Source: an uncultured Actinomycetes bacterium
GTDB taxonomy: Bacteria; Actinomycetota; Actinomycetes; Nanopelagicales; Nanopelagicaceae
Assembly (NCBI GenBank): GCA_903901905.1
Contig: CAIUSQ010000224.1
Location: 1-11,041 of the forward strand
Length of the DNA stretch: 11,041 nucleotides
Direction of reading: 5' to 3'
The notes beneath the pieces are model-generated. The model saw nothing but the letters and a program-made list of their open reading frames with translations. It was not told the DNA's origin and did no database searches. Below are positions 1 through 6,625 of this stretch, in pieces. The translations under genes were made by a program, and so were the position numbers. Positions within the stretch are counted from its first letter, which is position 1, and each line of letters opens with the position of its first letter.

Positions 1-1
1 C

Positions 2-310
2 AAGCGCCCACTCAAGAGCGACCCTGGGCACCCCGAGGCCTGCAACGTCTGCCAGCTGCACAAGCTGGTGAGCGCCAACTACGAAGAGCTCTGGCAGAAC
101 GAGCGCGCCGCCCTCACCGGCTGCGCCGACATGAAGCGCCTGCTCGCCGAGCGCCTGATCGCCCACTACGCCCCCGCCCGCGAGCGCTACAACGAGCTCC
201 TCGCCTTGCCTCATGAAGTCGACAACATCCTCGGCGACGGTGCCGCCCGCCTCTTGCCCATCGTCACCGAGACGATGCGTGAGGTGAAGGAGAAGGTTGG
301 GTTGGCGTGA
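2..310 (+). CDS. trpS: Tryptophanyl-tRNA synthetase, C-terminal part (5' end outside window)
   Basis: This is the last 102 codons of an open frame that enters from the left edge and stops with TGA at 308-310. The translation carries the segment SDPGHPEACNVCQLHKL followed by a helical tail (CADMKRLLAERLIAHYAPARERY). This is the C-terminal anticodon-binding region of bacterial TrpS, the cytoplasmic class I enzyme that charges tRNA-Trp. The Rossmann-fold signatures (HIGH, KMSKS) would lie upstream and cannot be checked here. The gene is clearly GC-rich with strong third-position G/C, unlike everything for the next 4 kb, so it probably represents the host backbone and the left limit of an acquired segment. 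Its stop overlaps a GTG that opens a short downstream frame. No intrinsic terminator follows it, so read-through into the restriction genes is possible. Confidence 0.85.
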   Translation, partial: KRPLKSDPGHPEACNVCQLHKLVSANYEELWQNERAALTGCADMKRLLAERLIAHYAPARERYNELLALPHEVDNILGDGAARLLPIVTETMREVKEKVGLA

Positions 311-483
311 CATTTATTGTTCTTGAATCAAGGAATGACAGACGTTATGGGGATGCAAAAGAACGCTATGAATTCCCTAGAAGATGCCTAAATCAGTTGG
401 ACTGGTTCTCCGCATCAAATCCGATTGTTGTTATCAGCATTCACATACAAATGGGAGGTAGGCATGTTCGAAATCTGGCATGA
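307..483 (+). pseudogene. 58-residue stub, possible truncated N-terminal domain of a defence-type endonuclease
   Basis: A frame opening with GTG at 307-309, which overlaps the trpS stop as GTGA, runs 58 codons to TGA at 481-483. The middle reads DRRYGDAKERYEFPRRCL and, near the end, PIVVI then MGGRH. From memory this resembles the N-terminal module of some HNH-type restriction-like proteins, which has a 'S.YdD...eRY.FP..YL' core followed by a hydrophobic strand and a Gly-Gly-Arg turn. Those proteins are several hundred residues long, so this would be a stub that lost its nuclease part. Its last 20 bases overlap the start of the R1 gene, and the R1 Shine-Dalgarno lies within the MGGRH codons. 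Composition is AT-rich like the R-M genes, not like trpS. It could instead be a small coupled gene or a chance frame. The family resemblance is recalled, not computed. Confidence 0.35.
453..459 (+). promoter_or_regulatory. Ribosome binding site for R1
   Basis: The sequence GGGAGGT sits five bases (from the end of GGAGG) before ATG 464-466. This is a near-perfect Shine-Dalgarno and the reason for starting R1 at 464. The TTG at 425 would add 13 residues and has no comparable site. Confidence 0.7.
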
Positions 484-1597
484 CAATGATTTCGACCTTG
501 CTCATTGGTTGTACCTTAACACCGCTCTTAGCGCCAAAGATGTTGTGCTGAAACAAATTCCAAAGACAAATAGCCCAGGTGACCTCTTAAAACATTTTAA
601 GCTCGACACTGACCTCTCAATCCTGCCAAGTATTAAGTACGAAACACCTGACATAATTCTTTTAAAGAATGACGCAACGTCGAAGCCAAAGGTTGAATTA
701 GTCATTGAGTTTATGACGCATACACCCCAACACGACCACCCTCTGCAAAGATTCACAAGGATTTATGGCTCTGCCTGGCTAGGTATTCCTTCCATATTGA
801 TTATTCCTGAGAAGAAAGAAAAGTTAGAAAAAGGTCAGAAGGATTCGTACATGCCAACTATCTATCGGGCAAATCCACTTATCTACCATCTATTCTTAAA
901 GACTACTTCAATAACTAAAACTCCAACGCTTTTGCTAATGTGGCCAGAGCAAGATGGTTATTTGAAATATGACAAGAACCATCCAACAGCTCCGAGGATT
1001 GAAAAGGACATTGCGCTGCTAGTCAAATTGGTCAATGGTATAGTACAAAACCAAAGCAGCGCTTCTCTAATTGAAGCTCATATGAACACGCAAGCTAGCG
1101 CACAAAATTACAATCCAAATGGAAATAACTACGACCTCACATCAGGAGAAATCTTGAAGACAGCCGAAATAGTAAGTAGATTTGAGAAAGAGTTAACAAC
1201 TGATTTGGTGAAGCAACTTGATAAAAGAATCGAATCGTTCTTTTATACGCCGCAAGGCTTAAAAAGCGCATCCTCCTCATTTAGGACCGACCCATATGCA
1301 GGCAAAGTTTGTGCCTTTGACATGCTGTTTTGTAGGGACCTCAATGGCACAAGAATTAGAAATCTTGTCTTGCAGGCGAATAAAGTTCCATCCAAAACCA
1401 AGAATGCGCCTACTCTGATAAACGACTTGCACGATAAGAACAATTGCCCATTCATTGCTCCTAGCTCCTTGTCCGTAGCAAAGCTTCATTTCGAAGGATT
1501 CTGTCCTTACTCAGAAAGGAAGCAGCAAAGAATTTATGGAGAAGTGCCTGACTTAGTTATCTTCGAAGATGGTGGAACCTATGTCCCAAGACGTTAG
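464..1597 (+). CDS. Putative type II restriction endonuclease subunit R1 (PD-(D/E)XK-like)
   Basis: 377 residues from ATG 464, stop TAG-type end at 1597. Residues 61-84 have the spacing of a PD-(D/E)XK core: PD at 62-63 in the strand PDIILL, then VIEF with E82. The usual catalytic Lys two residues later is Met (E82-F-M84), so the site is degenerate or the Lys has moved. H85, Q89, H90, D91, H92 and QR at 95-96 follow. A C-terminal segment (about 276-303, DPYAGKVCAFDMLFCRDL then RNLVL) and a second PD strand (VPDLVIFED, 361-369) complete it. It overlaps R2 by 17 bases and faces two methyltransferase genes, which is the main argument for a restriction role. Likely partner: R2, giving a two-subunit enzyme; alternatively R1 holds specificity and R2 cuts. 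AT-rich. No good promoter is seen between trpS and R1. The exact family is not recognised. Confidence 0.65.
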   Translation: MFEIWHDNDFDLAHWLYLNTALSAKDVVLKQIPKTNSPGDLLKHFKLDTDLSILPSIKYETPDIILLKNDATSKPKVELVIEFMTHTPQHDHPLQRFTRIYGSAWLGIPSILIIPEKKEKLEKGQKDSYMPTIYRANPLIYHLFLKTTSITKTPTLLLMWPEQDGYLKYDKNHPTAPRIEKDIALLVKLVNGIVQNQSSASLIEAHMNTQASAQNYNPNGNNYDLTSGEILKTAEIVSRFEKELTTDLVKQLDKRIESFFYTPQGLKSASSSFRTDPYAGKVCAFDMLFCRDLNGTRIRNLVLQANKVPSKTKNAPTLINDLHDKNNCPFIAPSSLSVAKLHFEGFCPYSERKQQRIYGEVPDLVIFEDGGTYVPRR

Positions 1598-2123
1598 AGA
1601 ATATTCAATTACCTATGCAGTAAAGAACCTATTGCTTAAGAAGAAGTGGGATGTTATTGCGTACAATCCGCCAGGTTCGCAGGGGACTTTCACAATACCA
1701 AATCCCGGCAAAGATGGCGCATATAGAGGTCAAACTGGCAGTGAATCACCTGACGTAATTGCGGTGAAGAAAAACCTTGTTTTAATTGTTGAATGTAAAC
1801 CAGGCTTTGATGCATCTGATGCGGACAAATTGACGAGGTTATCCAGCAATGTTGAGAAAATGGAGATTCTGACAACCTTAATTAGAAGAGTATGCACAGC
1901 AAACTCAATAGCATTGCCAAAGAGCTTAGAATACATTTTTGCACTGGCCTACGTGGGAAAAAACCATTCAATTAACAATTTAGGATATATATCAGTCGTA
2001 GTGTCGGAGGAAATAGATATATCAATATTGAAGGCACAATCTTCTTATGAAGATGCGTTTAGCGCACAACTATTCCCAGCAAACACTTGGGATTCTTCGA
2101 TACTAGCTCTTCTTGAAGATTAG
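1581..2123 (+). CDS. Putative type II restriction endonuclease small subunit R2 (PD-ExK)
   Basis: 180 residues. The catalytic motif is complete: P57-D58 in SPDVIAVKK, then the strand LVLIVECK with E71 and K73 (PD-x12-ExK). A helix rich in charged residues follows (about 78-100), as usual after this core. ATG 1581 is preferred to ATG 1569 (four residues longer) because GGTGGA lies five to ten bases before 1581. The gene begins inside the end of R1, so the two are very likely co-translated. About 180 residues is small for a stand-alone type II enzyme but matches the small subunits of heterodimeric enzymes such as BspD6I. The simplest reading is that R2 cuts one strand while R1 recognises the site and/or cuts the other. 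An alternative is an accessory nickase of the Vsr sort, though no Vsr motif is seen. Its last 21 bases overlap the 3' end of M2 on the other strand. Confidence 0.75.
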   Translation: MSQDVREYSITYAVKNLLLKKKWDVIAYNPPGSQGTFTIPNPGKDGAYRGQTGSESPDVIAVKKNLVLIVECKPGFDASDADKLTRLSSNVEKMEILTTLIRRVCTANSIALPKSLEYIFALAYVGKNHSINNLGYISVVVSEEIDISILKAQSSYEDAFSAQLFPANTWDSSILALLED

Positions 2124-3197
2124 AATGTAATTGTGGTCAATGAAATTGCCGTGTCGAGCTACATTCATTCCAGCTTTGCCTTTAGTAACCCAAATGAATA
2201 TGTCTTTTAGTTCTAAATTCAGACGATTAGTTGCGTCTTGGATGAAGTAAGAAAAGGTAGGCTGAATCTTTCCATCTTTCCGATTGTCCCCAATAATTAC
2301 AGCCATGTATTTGCCTGGCTTCAGAACTCTGTACATTTCAGTGAATACGTCTTGCATTGAAGTTAAGTAGTTCTTCATACTTGTCGTAGATATGTCTTTG
2401 GCATCGATTAACTTATTGTCATTGCCTAAAATTAAGTTCTCTAATTGCATAATATTTGTGTAGTCGATGGCTCCTAAATATGGAGGATGAGAAATAATCA
2501 AATCTACGGATTCATTTGGAAGTTCTAAATTTCGGGCATCCCCAGGCTTAATCGAAACTTTCGCCTTTGATTTCTTTTCAATCAAGTTATCAATATCGGC
2601 AGATAAATCCTCTAGTTTTCCCAAAAGCGACGACCTAACATGAGATTCTTTTTTGTTAGAATCGACTACAATATGATTGACGCAACGAGAATCAACTCTG
2701 GAAACTTTCTTTACTATAGATGCCAAAGCAAGCATTAATGTGTCTCGTAGTTTTGCATCGCTAAGATCTTGAATCGCTTGGTGGTACTTATCCAAATCTT
2801 CGTATGCCTCTTTTGTGAACCATTTCTGAAGAAATTCGTTTGATGAGTATTTGCGTGAAGTAGATTTAGGTAGGTTTGAGTCGAGCTGCTTAATGATTCC
2901 TTCAGGCTTGAACGATGCGGGTGAGGATTTAACTCGAGAAAGAAGTACCGCTAAAGGATTCGCATCAATGCCAATGGCATTTCTATTGGCCAAATGAGCC
3001 TCAAGTACAACTGTTCCACTTCCACTGAAGTTAGCGAAAACGGTATCTCCTTCGTTTGAATACATTGCAATCAATTTAGATACTAATTGCGGGATTAACT
3101 TTCCATACCAACGAAGAAAGTCATGAGTTAAATAGCCAGACTCAGTGCTACCAACTTCAGAGAAATCCCAAACTGACGATATGAACCCTTTACTCAT
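2103..3197 (-). CDS. DNA methyltransferase M2 (N4-cytosine/N6-adenine type, motif I before motif IV)
   Basis: 364 residues. SAM-binding motif I is FANFSGSGT (54-62), preceded by GKLIPQLVSKLI and followed by GIDANPLA (76-83). This is the arrangement of amino-methyltransferases with the 'GKFPPQL...DPF.GSGT...GIDINPLA' opening. The usual Asp-Pro of motif I is replaced by Ala-Asn. Motif IV is HPPY (237-240) in VDLIISHPPY, preceded by GDAR (219-222); VLKPGKYMAVIIGD (291-304) gives the later strands. About 150 residues separate motif I from motif IV and probably hold the target-recognition region. ATG 3195-3197 overlaps the M1 stop as ATGA, so M2 is probably translated by coupling from M1. With M1 it would methylate the two strands of an asymmetric site, protecting the host from R1/R2. 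The methylated base cannot be decided from sequence alone. Confidence 0.88.
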   Translation of the reverse strand: MSKGFISSVWDFSEVGSTESGYLTHDFLRWYGKLIPQLVSKLIAMYSNEGDTVFANFSGSGTVVLEAHLANRNAIGIDANPLAVLLSRVKSSPASFKPEGIIKQLDSNLPKSTSRKYSSNEFLQKWFTKEAYEDLDKYHQAIQDLSDAKLRDTLMLALASIVKKVSRVDSRCVNHIVVDSNKKESHVRSSLLGKLEDLSADIDNLIEKKSKAKVSIKPGDARNLELPNESVDLIISHPPYLGAIDYTNIMQLENLILGNDNKLIDAKDISTTSMKNYLTSMQDVFTEMYRVLKPGKYMAVIIGDNRKDGKIQPTFSYFIQDATNRLNLELKDIFIWVTKGKAGMNVARHGNFIDHNYILIFKKS

Positions 3198-4282
3198 TGA
3201 GATTTGACCTCAAAATTGCCAAAAGGTCGAATTGGGAATAGTTGGTCACCTTCCCTAGTACCTTCTAGCTTGTTCTGCATTAATTTGATGTAAGTCTTTT
3301 CTTGCTCCACCATTACAGAATTTCTACGGTTTCGAATTGCAGCCTGAGCGGTAGTTCCACTACCTGCGAATGGATCAAGAACTGTTTCTCCCACAAACGA
3401 ATAGAGCCTTACACATCTTTCAGGTATGTCGTAAGGGAATGGGGCGATATGTCCTTGCTCATTTCCATTCAGTCTTACTCTACGAAGAGTCCATATCTGT
3501 TTTGTGTACTCTGCATAGATTTCACGTTTCAATCTTGAAGCTTCTTTTTGCAATGGCGACACATGCTCATACGAAACTTTACCCTTATTGGGTTTTCTTA
3601 AAATGTAAACGTATTCCATGCTGTCGCAAATTAAAGGTGATGGTGGAAATGGAAGTGAGCCGTATTGGAAGCCTTTAATTGGAGTCTTATACCAAAACAC
3701 TCTATCTACTAACTCAAATCCCACTTTTAATGCTGCGAGTAACAAATATGGTCCAAGTGGAATCCATCTAACTCCCGACTCTCCCTTCTCAGGTAAGTCA
3801 GAAATATTCAAGCAAAACTTCCTACCTGGCTTAAGTACTCGAAAGACTTCAGCAAAGGATTTAGTCATATCATCGATGTAATCATCGACAGTTGCCCAAG
3901 TGGAATATTCACGGGCATTAAAATATGGCGGAGATGTTACTGCCAAGTGAACACTTTCATCAGCTACTTCCGGAATGCTCTTGTTGTCCTTGTTTAGGAT
4001 CATGTGCGTAGTCGGTGCATGAGCATTATCTGCAAAAGCAGCATCAATCTTTATTTCGCTTGCGAGCTTCTCAGCTCGCTTCAATTCCTTCTCAGCTTCA
4101 AGCTCTTGCTTGCTCAACTTTTCTGCTGACTCTTCAGTAATCTTTGGTCTCGGCGCATCCACTCTCGATACCTTATGAGGTTTTTCAGTATTTGTTTTCG
4201 ATTCATTCTTCTCAGTGCCTTTAGTTGTTGAAATTGCCTTTGCGGCTTTAGGCGAATTAGATGGTGTCTTCTTTACTGGCAC
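3194..4282 (-). CDS. DNA methyltransferase M1 (beta class, likely N4-cytosine)
   Basis: 362 residues from GTG 4282. An in-frame TAA lies directly before it, so no longer start exists. Motif IV TSPPY (116-120) comes first, then FRVLKPGRKFCLNISD (147-162), the target region, and HIAPFPYDIPERCVRL (278-293). SAM motif I, DPFAGSGTT (303-311), is near the C-terminus. This order is the beta class, and the Ser in SPPY is typical of N4-cytosine enzymes (family knowledge, not proof). The first ~75 residues are unusual: Lys/Ser/Thr-rich and low in hydrophobics, then a charged helix (about 50-78) that may form a coiled coil. It may be a flexible arm for DNA or partner binding. First gene of the M1-M2 operon, coupled to M2 by ATGA. 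A promoter and a short upstream ORF precede it. Confidence 0.93.
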   Translation of the reverse strand: MPVKKTPSNSPKAAKAISTTKGTEKNESKTNTEKPHKVSRVDAPRPKITEESAEKLSKQELEAEKELKRAEKLASEIKIDAAFADNAHAPTTHMILNKDNKSIPEVADESVHLAVTSPPYFNAREYSTWATVDDYIDDMTKSFAEVFRVLKPGRKFCLNISDLPEKGESGVRWIPLGPYLLLAALKVGFELVDRVFWYKTPIKGFQYGSLPFPPSPLICDSMEYVYILRKPNKGKVSYEHVSPLQKEASRLKREIYAEYTKQIWTLRRVRLNGNEQGHIAPFPYDIPERCVRLYSFVGETVLDPFAGSGTTAQAAIRNRRNSVMVEQEKTYIKLMQNKLEGTREGDQLFPIRPFGNFEVKSQ

Positions 4283-4320
4283 TTACTCACCAAACTTTCT
4301 ACCTCTGACATGAATCGCAT
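4273..4320 (-). other. 15-codon upstream ORF overlapping the M1 start
   Basis: ATG 4318-4320 opens a 15-codon frame (MRFMSEVESLVSKCQ) ending with TAA at 4273-4275. It overlaps the first 10 bases of M1, so ribosomes ending here stop seven bases beyond the M1 GTG. AAGG lies about 10 bases before its ATG, and the candidate promoter would place the transcript start about 30 bases upstream. M1 itself has only GGTGAG close to its GTG. Such a layout could couple M1 translation to the small ORF. Nothing identifies a peptide function, and a chance frame of this length is easily possible. Confidence 0.3.
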
Positions 4321-4358
4321 AATTAATCTACCTTTCGCTTGTTGGCTTTTGAGTTGCT

Positions 4359-4386
4359 ATTCTAGCACCTGGTTTGCAGTTGACCA
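4359..4386 (-). promoter_or_regulatory. Candidate promoter of the M1-M2 operon
   Basis: On the minus strand the -10 is TAGAAT (plus 4359-4364) with TG one base upstream, giving the extended -10 TGCTAGAAT. A -35-like TGGTCA lies at plus 4381-4386 with a 16-bp spacer. The -35 matches poorly, but an extended -10 tolerates this. Expected transcript start is near 4352, about 70 bases before the M1 GTG. Confidence 0.45.
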
Positions 4387-4412
4387 TTACCACTCGGGGC
4401 CGTGTCAACTGC
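4376..4412. repeat. Perfect 9-bp inverted repeat over the M1 promoter (operator candidate)
   Basis: GCAGTTGAC at 4376-4384 is mirrored by GTCAACTGC at 4404-4412, with 19 bases between. The left arm overlaps the -35 region of the candidate M1 promoter, a position where a bound dimer would affect initiation. There is no T-run, so it is not an intrinsic terminator. No controller (C) gene is visible, so the binder could be a methyltransferase itself or a host factor. Confidence 0.4.
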
Positions 4413-4522
4413 GTGGCACCACACCAGGCGCTGCCTAACGCTACCCGCGGCGCCTCTTCTTATTCATGGCGTCCATACAACTCGCTTCGAATGGCTGTGA
4501 CATGAATACTGACGGACGTCAA

Positions 4523-6625
4523 TCATGTCTGACCTCCGTCACCCATCTGCCGCTCAAATGACTGGCGCACAAGGCCCATGACATATGGCAGTTCATCAAT
4601 CGCTCTGATCCCAACCTCAACATCACCGTTCCCCCAACGCCCCATTGTGGACACATCACGACAGATGCCCTTCGGGTCACTCAACTCCATAAATGGCATG
4701 TTCAGGCTCAGATAAAGCCGCTTTGCCTGCGGAACCACGTCCACAAAGTTCGTTTCGGCCTTATAGGCTATGTACAGCTTCTTGAACTCTTCAGTAACAC
4801 ACGGGTCAAGAGTGAGTACCTCTTTGCGAAACGCCTCAAACAGCGGCCGAATACTAGTGGAGAGCAAGTGCGGATGGTCCTCAATTGTGTACTTGCTAAC
4901 AGCGTCTGGCTTCACCTTCCGGTAAGAATTGAGTGTTGGCGCGTCAAGTTGGGGCGTAGCCCAAACAGTTAGCGCCTGATCGGCGAGTCGGTTTGCGCGC
5001 TCTTGAATGGCGGATTGGTCCCATCGTGCAAGTTGCCCCAGCCCGGCATTGAGCCTGAGGGGGCTTTCGCTGAATCCACCAGTCATATCGCGCTTTTCGA
5101 TGAAGGGGCGATCACTGTACTCAGCGTTGTACCCGGTCAGCGTTAGGTTCCCGATGGTGTGCAGCCACTGTTGCTGTACCTGCTTCCAATCTGAGCCGAG
5201 AGCGTGCTGCCATGAGGTTGAAAGTTCGGGATTCTGCGGCAAGATGTGCTCAATGGTGTATTCATCAACATGCACTTGCTCTTTGCGGCCAAAGTTTTCC
5301 AAGCGTCGGAGCAAATACCTGCTGTTGCGGAAGTTGTACACGTCACGGGCACACAGGTCATGCTTGAACTCATCATCGCCTGGGAAACGACGATATGACG
5401 GAAGCGTCAAGAAATGGGCTTGTATACTCTCAAGGTAACGGTCTTTCTTTAGTGCCTTGCCAAAAGTCGCAAAGGTAAGGTTCAGCGAATTCGTAGGGAT
5501 TTCACAAACAGATCGCCTGAACACATACGCCTCGATCAAACGAACAGCGCTCGCAAAGTCAGTCGCGCTTAGCAACCCGGTGCTGTAGTCGTGATATAGC
5601 TCCAGCATGAATGGATACGCTACGTAAACCTTTAGCTCCTTCAAATCGTGGAACGCTAGGCTGAGTGTTGGATCTTGCTCACGATTGAGCGCGATTGCAC
5701 AGTAGTAGCGCGCAAAGGCGCGGATTTCCTGGACTAAGGCTTCAATACCTGCGCTTTGCACAGGCATGGTGCGCGAGTATTCTTTGAACGTCTCATAAAC
5801 TTCGCGCTCGCGTGGGATTTCACTAGTTCGCACAGTGAGGTAGTGGCGCATAAAGCTGTCGAACTGTGTTCCGTATGCCTCTTGACCAAACTCTAGTTCC
5901 ATCGGCCGCCAGTACTCGTTGTACAGTCGCGTCTGGAGCTCGGGGTCAAGACCCATGAGTATGTAATTGCGAATCAGGTCAGCCTGGCTCAACTCTTTTC
6001 CGGTGGAGTTCATGCTCTCAAAAATAAGTTGCGGATTATCTTGATCACGACTTAATGCAATATCTACAACCACCAACTTAGAGAGTCCTCGACATACCTG
6101 TTCTAGTTCACCCTTCTGCTTGACAAGAAGTTCTGTAAAAAGGTCGAAATTCTGTGTGACGCGCAGTGAAGGATCTTTTGGCTGCTCTGTGTTCTTGATG
6201 ATCGATTTCAATGTGTCGTTGTCGGTTTGCGAGAGAAGCAACTTGAAGTAGCGCTCGCCTCTTTCAGGCGGATTGGTCAGGTAGTAGTGGCGGAGTTTGG
6301 TTGCAGAAAATCCTTCAACAGGCTCGCTGTCACCGAGTGCGCGGGCAAGCGCTTCGATTAGCAAGGATACTGTGGTTAGACGTTGTTGGCCATCAATCAC
6401 GAGTAGTGGTGCTTGGTGCGAGACTTGCGAAAGGCTTTGCTCTACATAGACAATAGACCCGATGAAGTGCACTGAAATGTTGTCACTTGCACCTGCTCGC
6501 AAGATGTCATCCCAGAGTTGGTGGCACTGCTTATCGGTCCATGAATATGTGCGCTGGTAAATGGGGATGACAAACTGTGGCGACTTTTGGAGGAAGCTCA
6601 GGAGTTTGGCTTCGGTGGCCTTCAT
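4523..6625 (-). CDS. GmrSD-type DUF262/DUF1524/DUF5655 protein, predicted type IV restriction enzyme
   Basis: 700 residues, domains in order. The DUF262 domain (about 1-230) has IPIYQRTYSW (20-29), HFIGSIVY (53-60), the signature DGQQRLTT (78-85) and FESMNSTGKELSQADLIRNYIL (from 202). The DUF1524 HNH-like nuclease (about 430-515) has EHILPQ (H460), then GNLTLTGYN (492-500) and S504. The C-terminal DUF5655 domain (about 590-692) has LFEAFRKEVL, KKLYIAYK, NFVDV and GRWGNGDVEVGI. The family includes the fused forms of GmrS/GmrD, which bind a nucleotide through DUF262 and cut DNA carrying modified (such as glucosylated hydroxymethyl-) cytosine; BrxU is a related enzyme. All expected motifs are intact and the length is normal. 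ATG 6623-6625 overlaps the stop of the mini-HsdM as ATGA, so translation is coupled. No T-rich terminator is seen after the gene. Confidence 0.93.
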   Translation of the reverse strand: MKATEAKLLSFLQKSPQFVIPIYQRTYSWTDKQCHQLWDDILRAGASDNISVHFIGSIVYVEQSLSQVSHQAPLLVIDGQQRLTTVSLLIEALARALGDSEPVEGFSATKLRHYYLTNPPERGERYFKLLLSQTDNDTLKSIIKNTEQPKDPSLRVTQNFDLFTELLVKQKGELEQVCRGLSKLVVVDIALSRDQDNPQLIFESMNSTGKELSQADLIRNYILMGLDPELQTRLYNEYWRPMELEFGQEAYGTQFDSFMRHYLTVRTSEIPREREVYETFKEYSRTMPVQSAGIEALVQEIRAFARYYCAIALNREQDPTLSLAFHDLKELKVYVAYPFMLELYHDYSTGLLSATDFASAVRLIEAYVFRRSVCEIPTNSLNLTFATFGKALKKDRYLESIQAHFLTLPSYRRFPGDDEFKHDLCARDVYNFRNSRYLLRRLENFGRKEQVHVDEYTIEHILPQNPELSTSWQHALGSDWKQVQQQWLHTIGNLTLTGYNAEYSDRPFIEKRDMTGGFSESPLRLNAGLGQLARWDQSAIQERANRLADQALTVWATPQLDAPTLNSYRKVKPDAVSKYTIEDHPHLLSTSIRPLFEAFRKEVLTLDPCVTEEFKKLYIAYKAETNFVDVVPQAKRLYLSLNMPFMELSDPKGICRDVSTMGRWGNGDVEVGIRAIDELPYVMGLVRQSFERQMGDGGQT

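Noticed and set aside
323..351. TTGAAT and TATGGG 17 bases apart, as a possible R1 promoter.
   Set aside because: The -10 matches only three of six positions; I could not separate it from background.
425..463. TTG 425 as the R1 start, adding 13 residues.
   Set aside because: The strong GGGAGGT site is placed for ATG 464, and TTG 425 has none.
4433..4441. GCCTAAC resembles the RYYYAAC end of an integron attC site.
   Set aside because: No matching GTTRRRY end at a proper distance and no integron integrase in the window; one 7-base match is expected by chance.
4427..4458. AGGCGC ... GCGCCT inverted repeat with a pyrimidine-rich tail on the plus strand.
   Set aside because: Short arms with an 18-base loop, and no plus-strand gene ends nearby for it to terminate.
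4501..4527. TGACG-GA-CGTCA dyad with outer CATGA/TCATG just after the DUF262 stop, considered as a terminator.
   Set aside because: Arms are only 5 bp, the outer pairs are out of register, and no T-run follows on the minus strand.
5007..5438. 143-codon plus-strand frame.
   Set aside because: It lies wholly antisense to the well-supported DUF1524 part of the DUF262 gene, is rich in Ser/Arg/Cys, and has no family resemblance.
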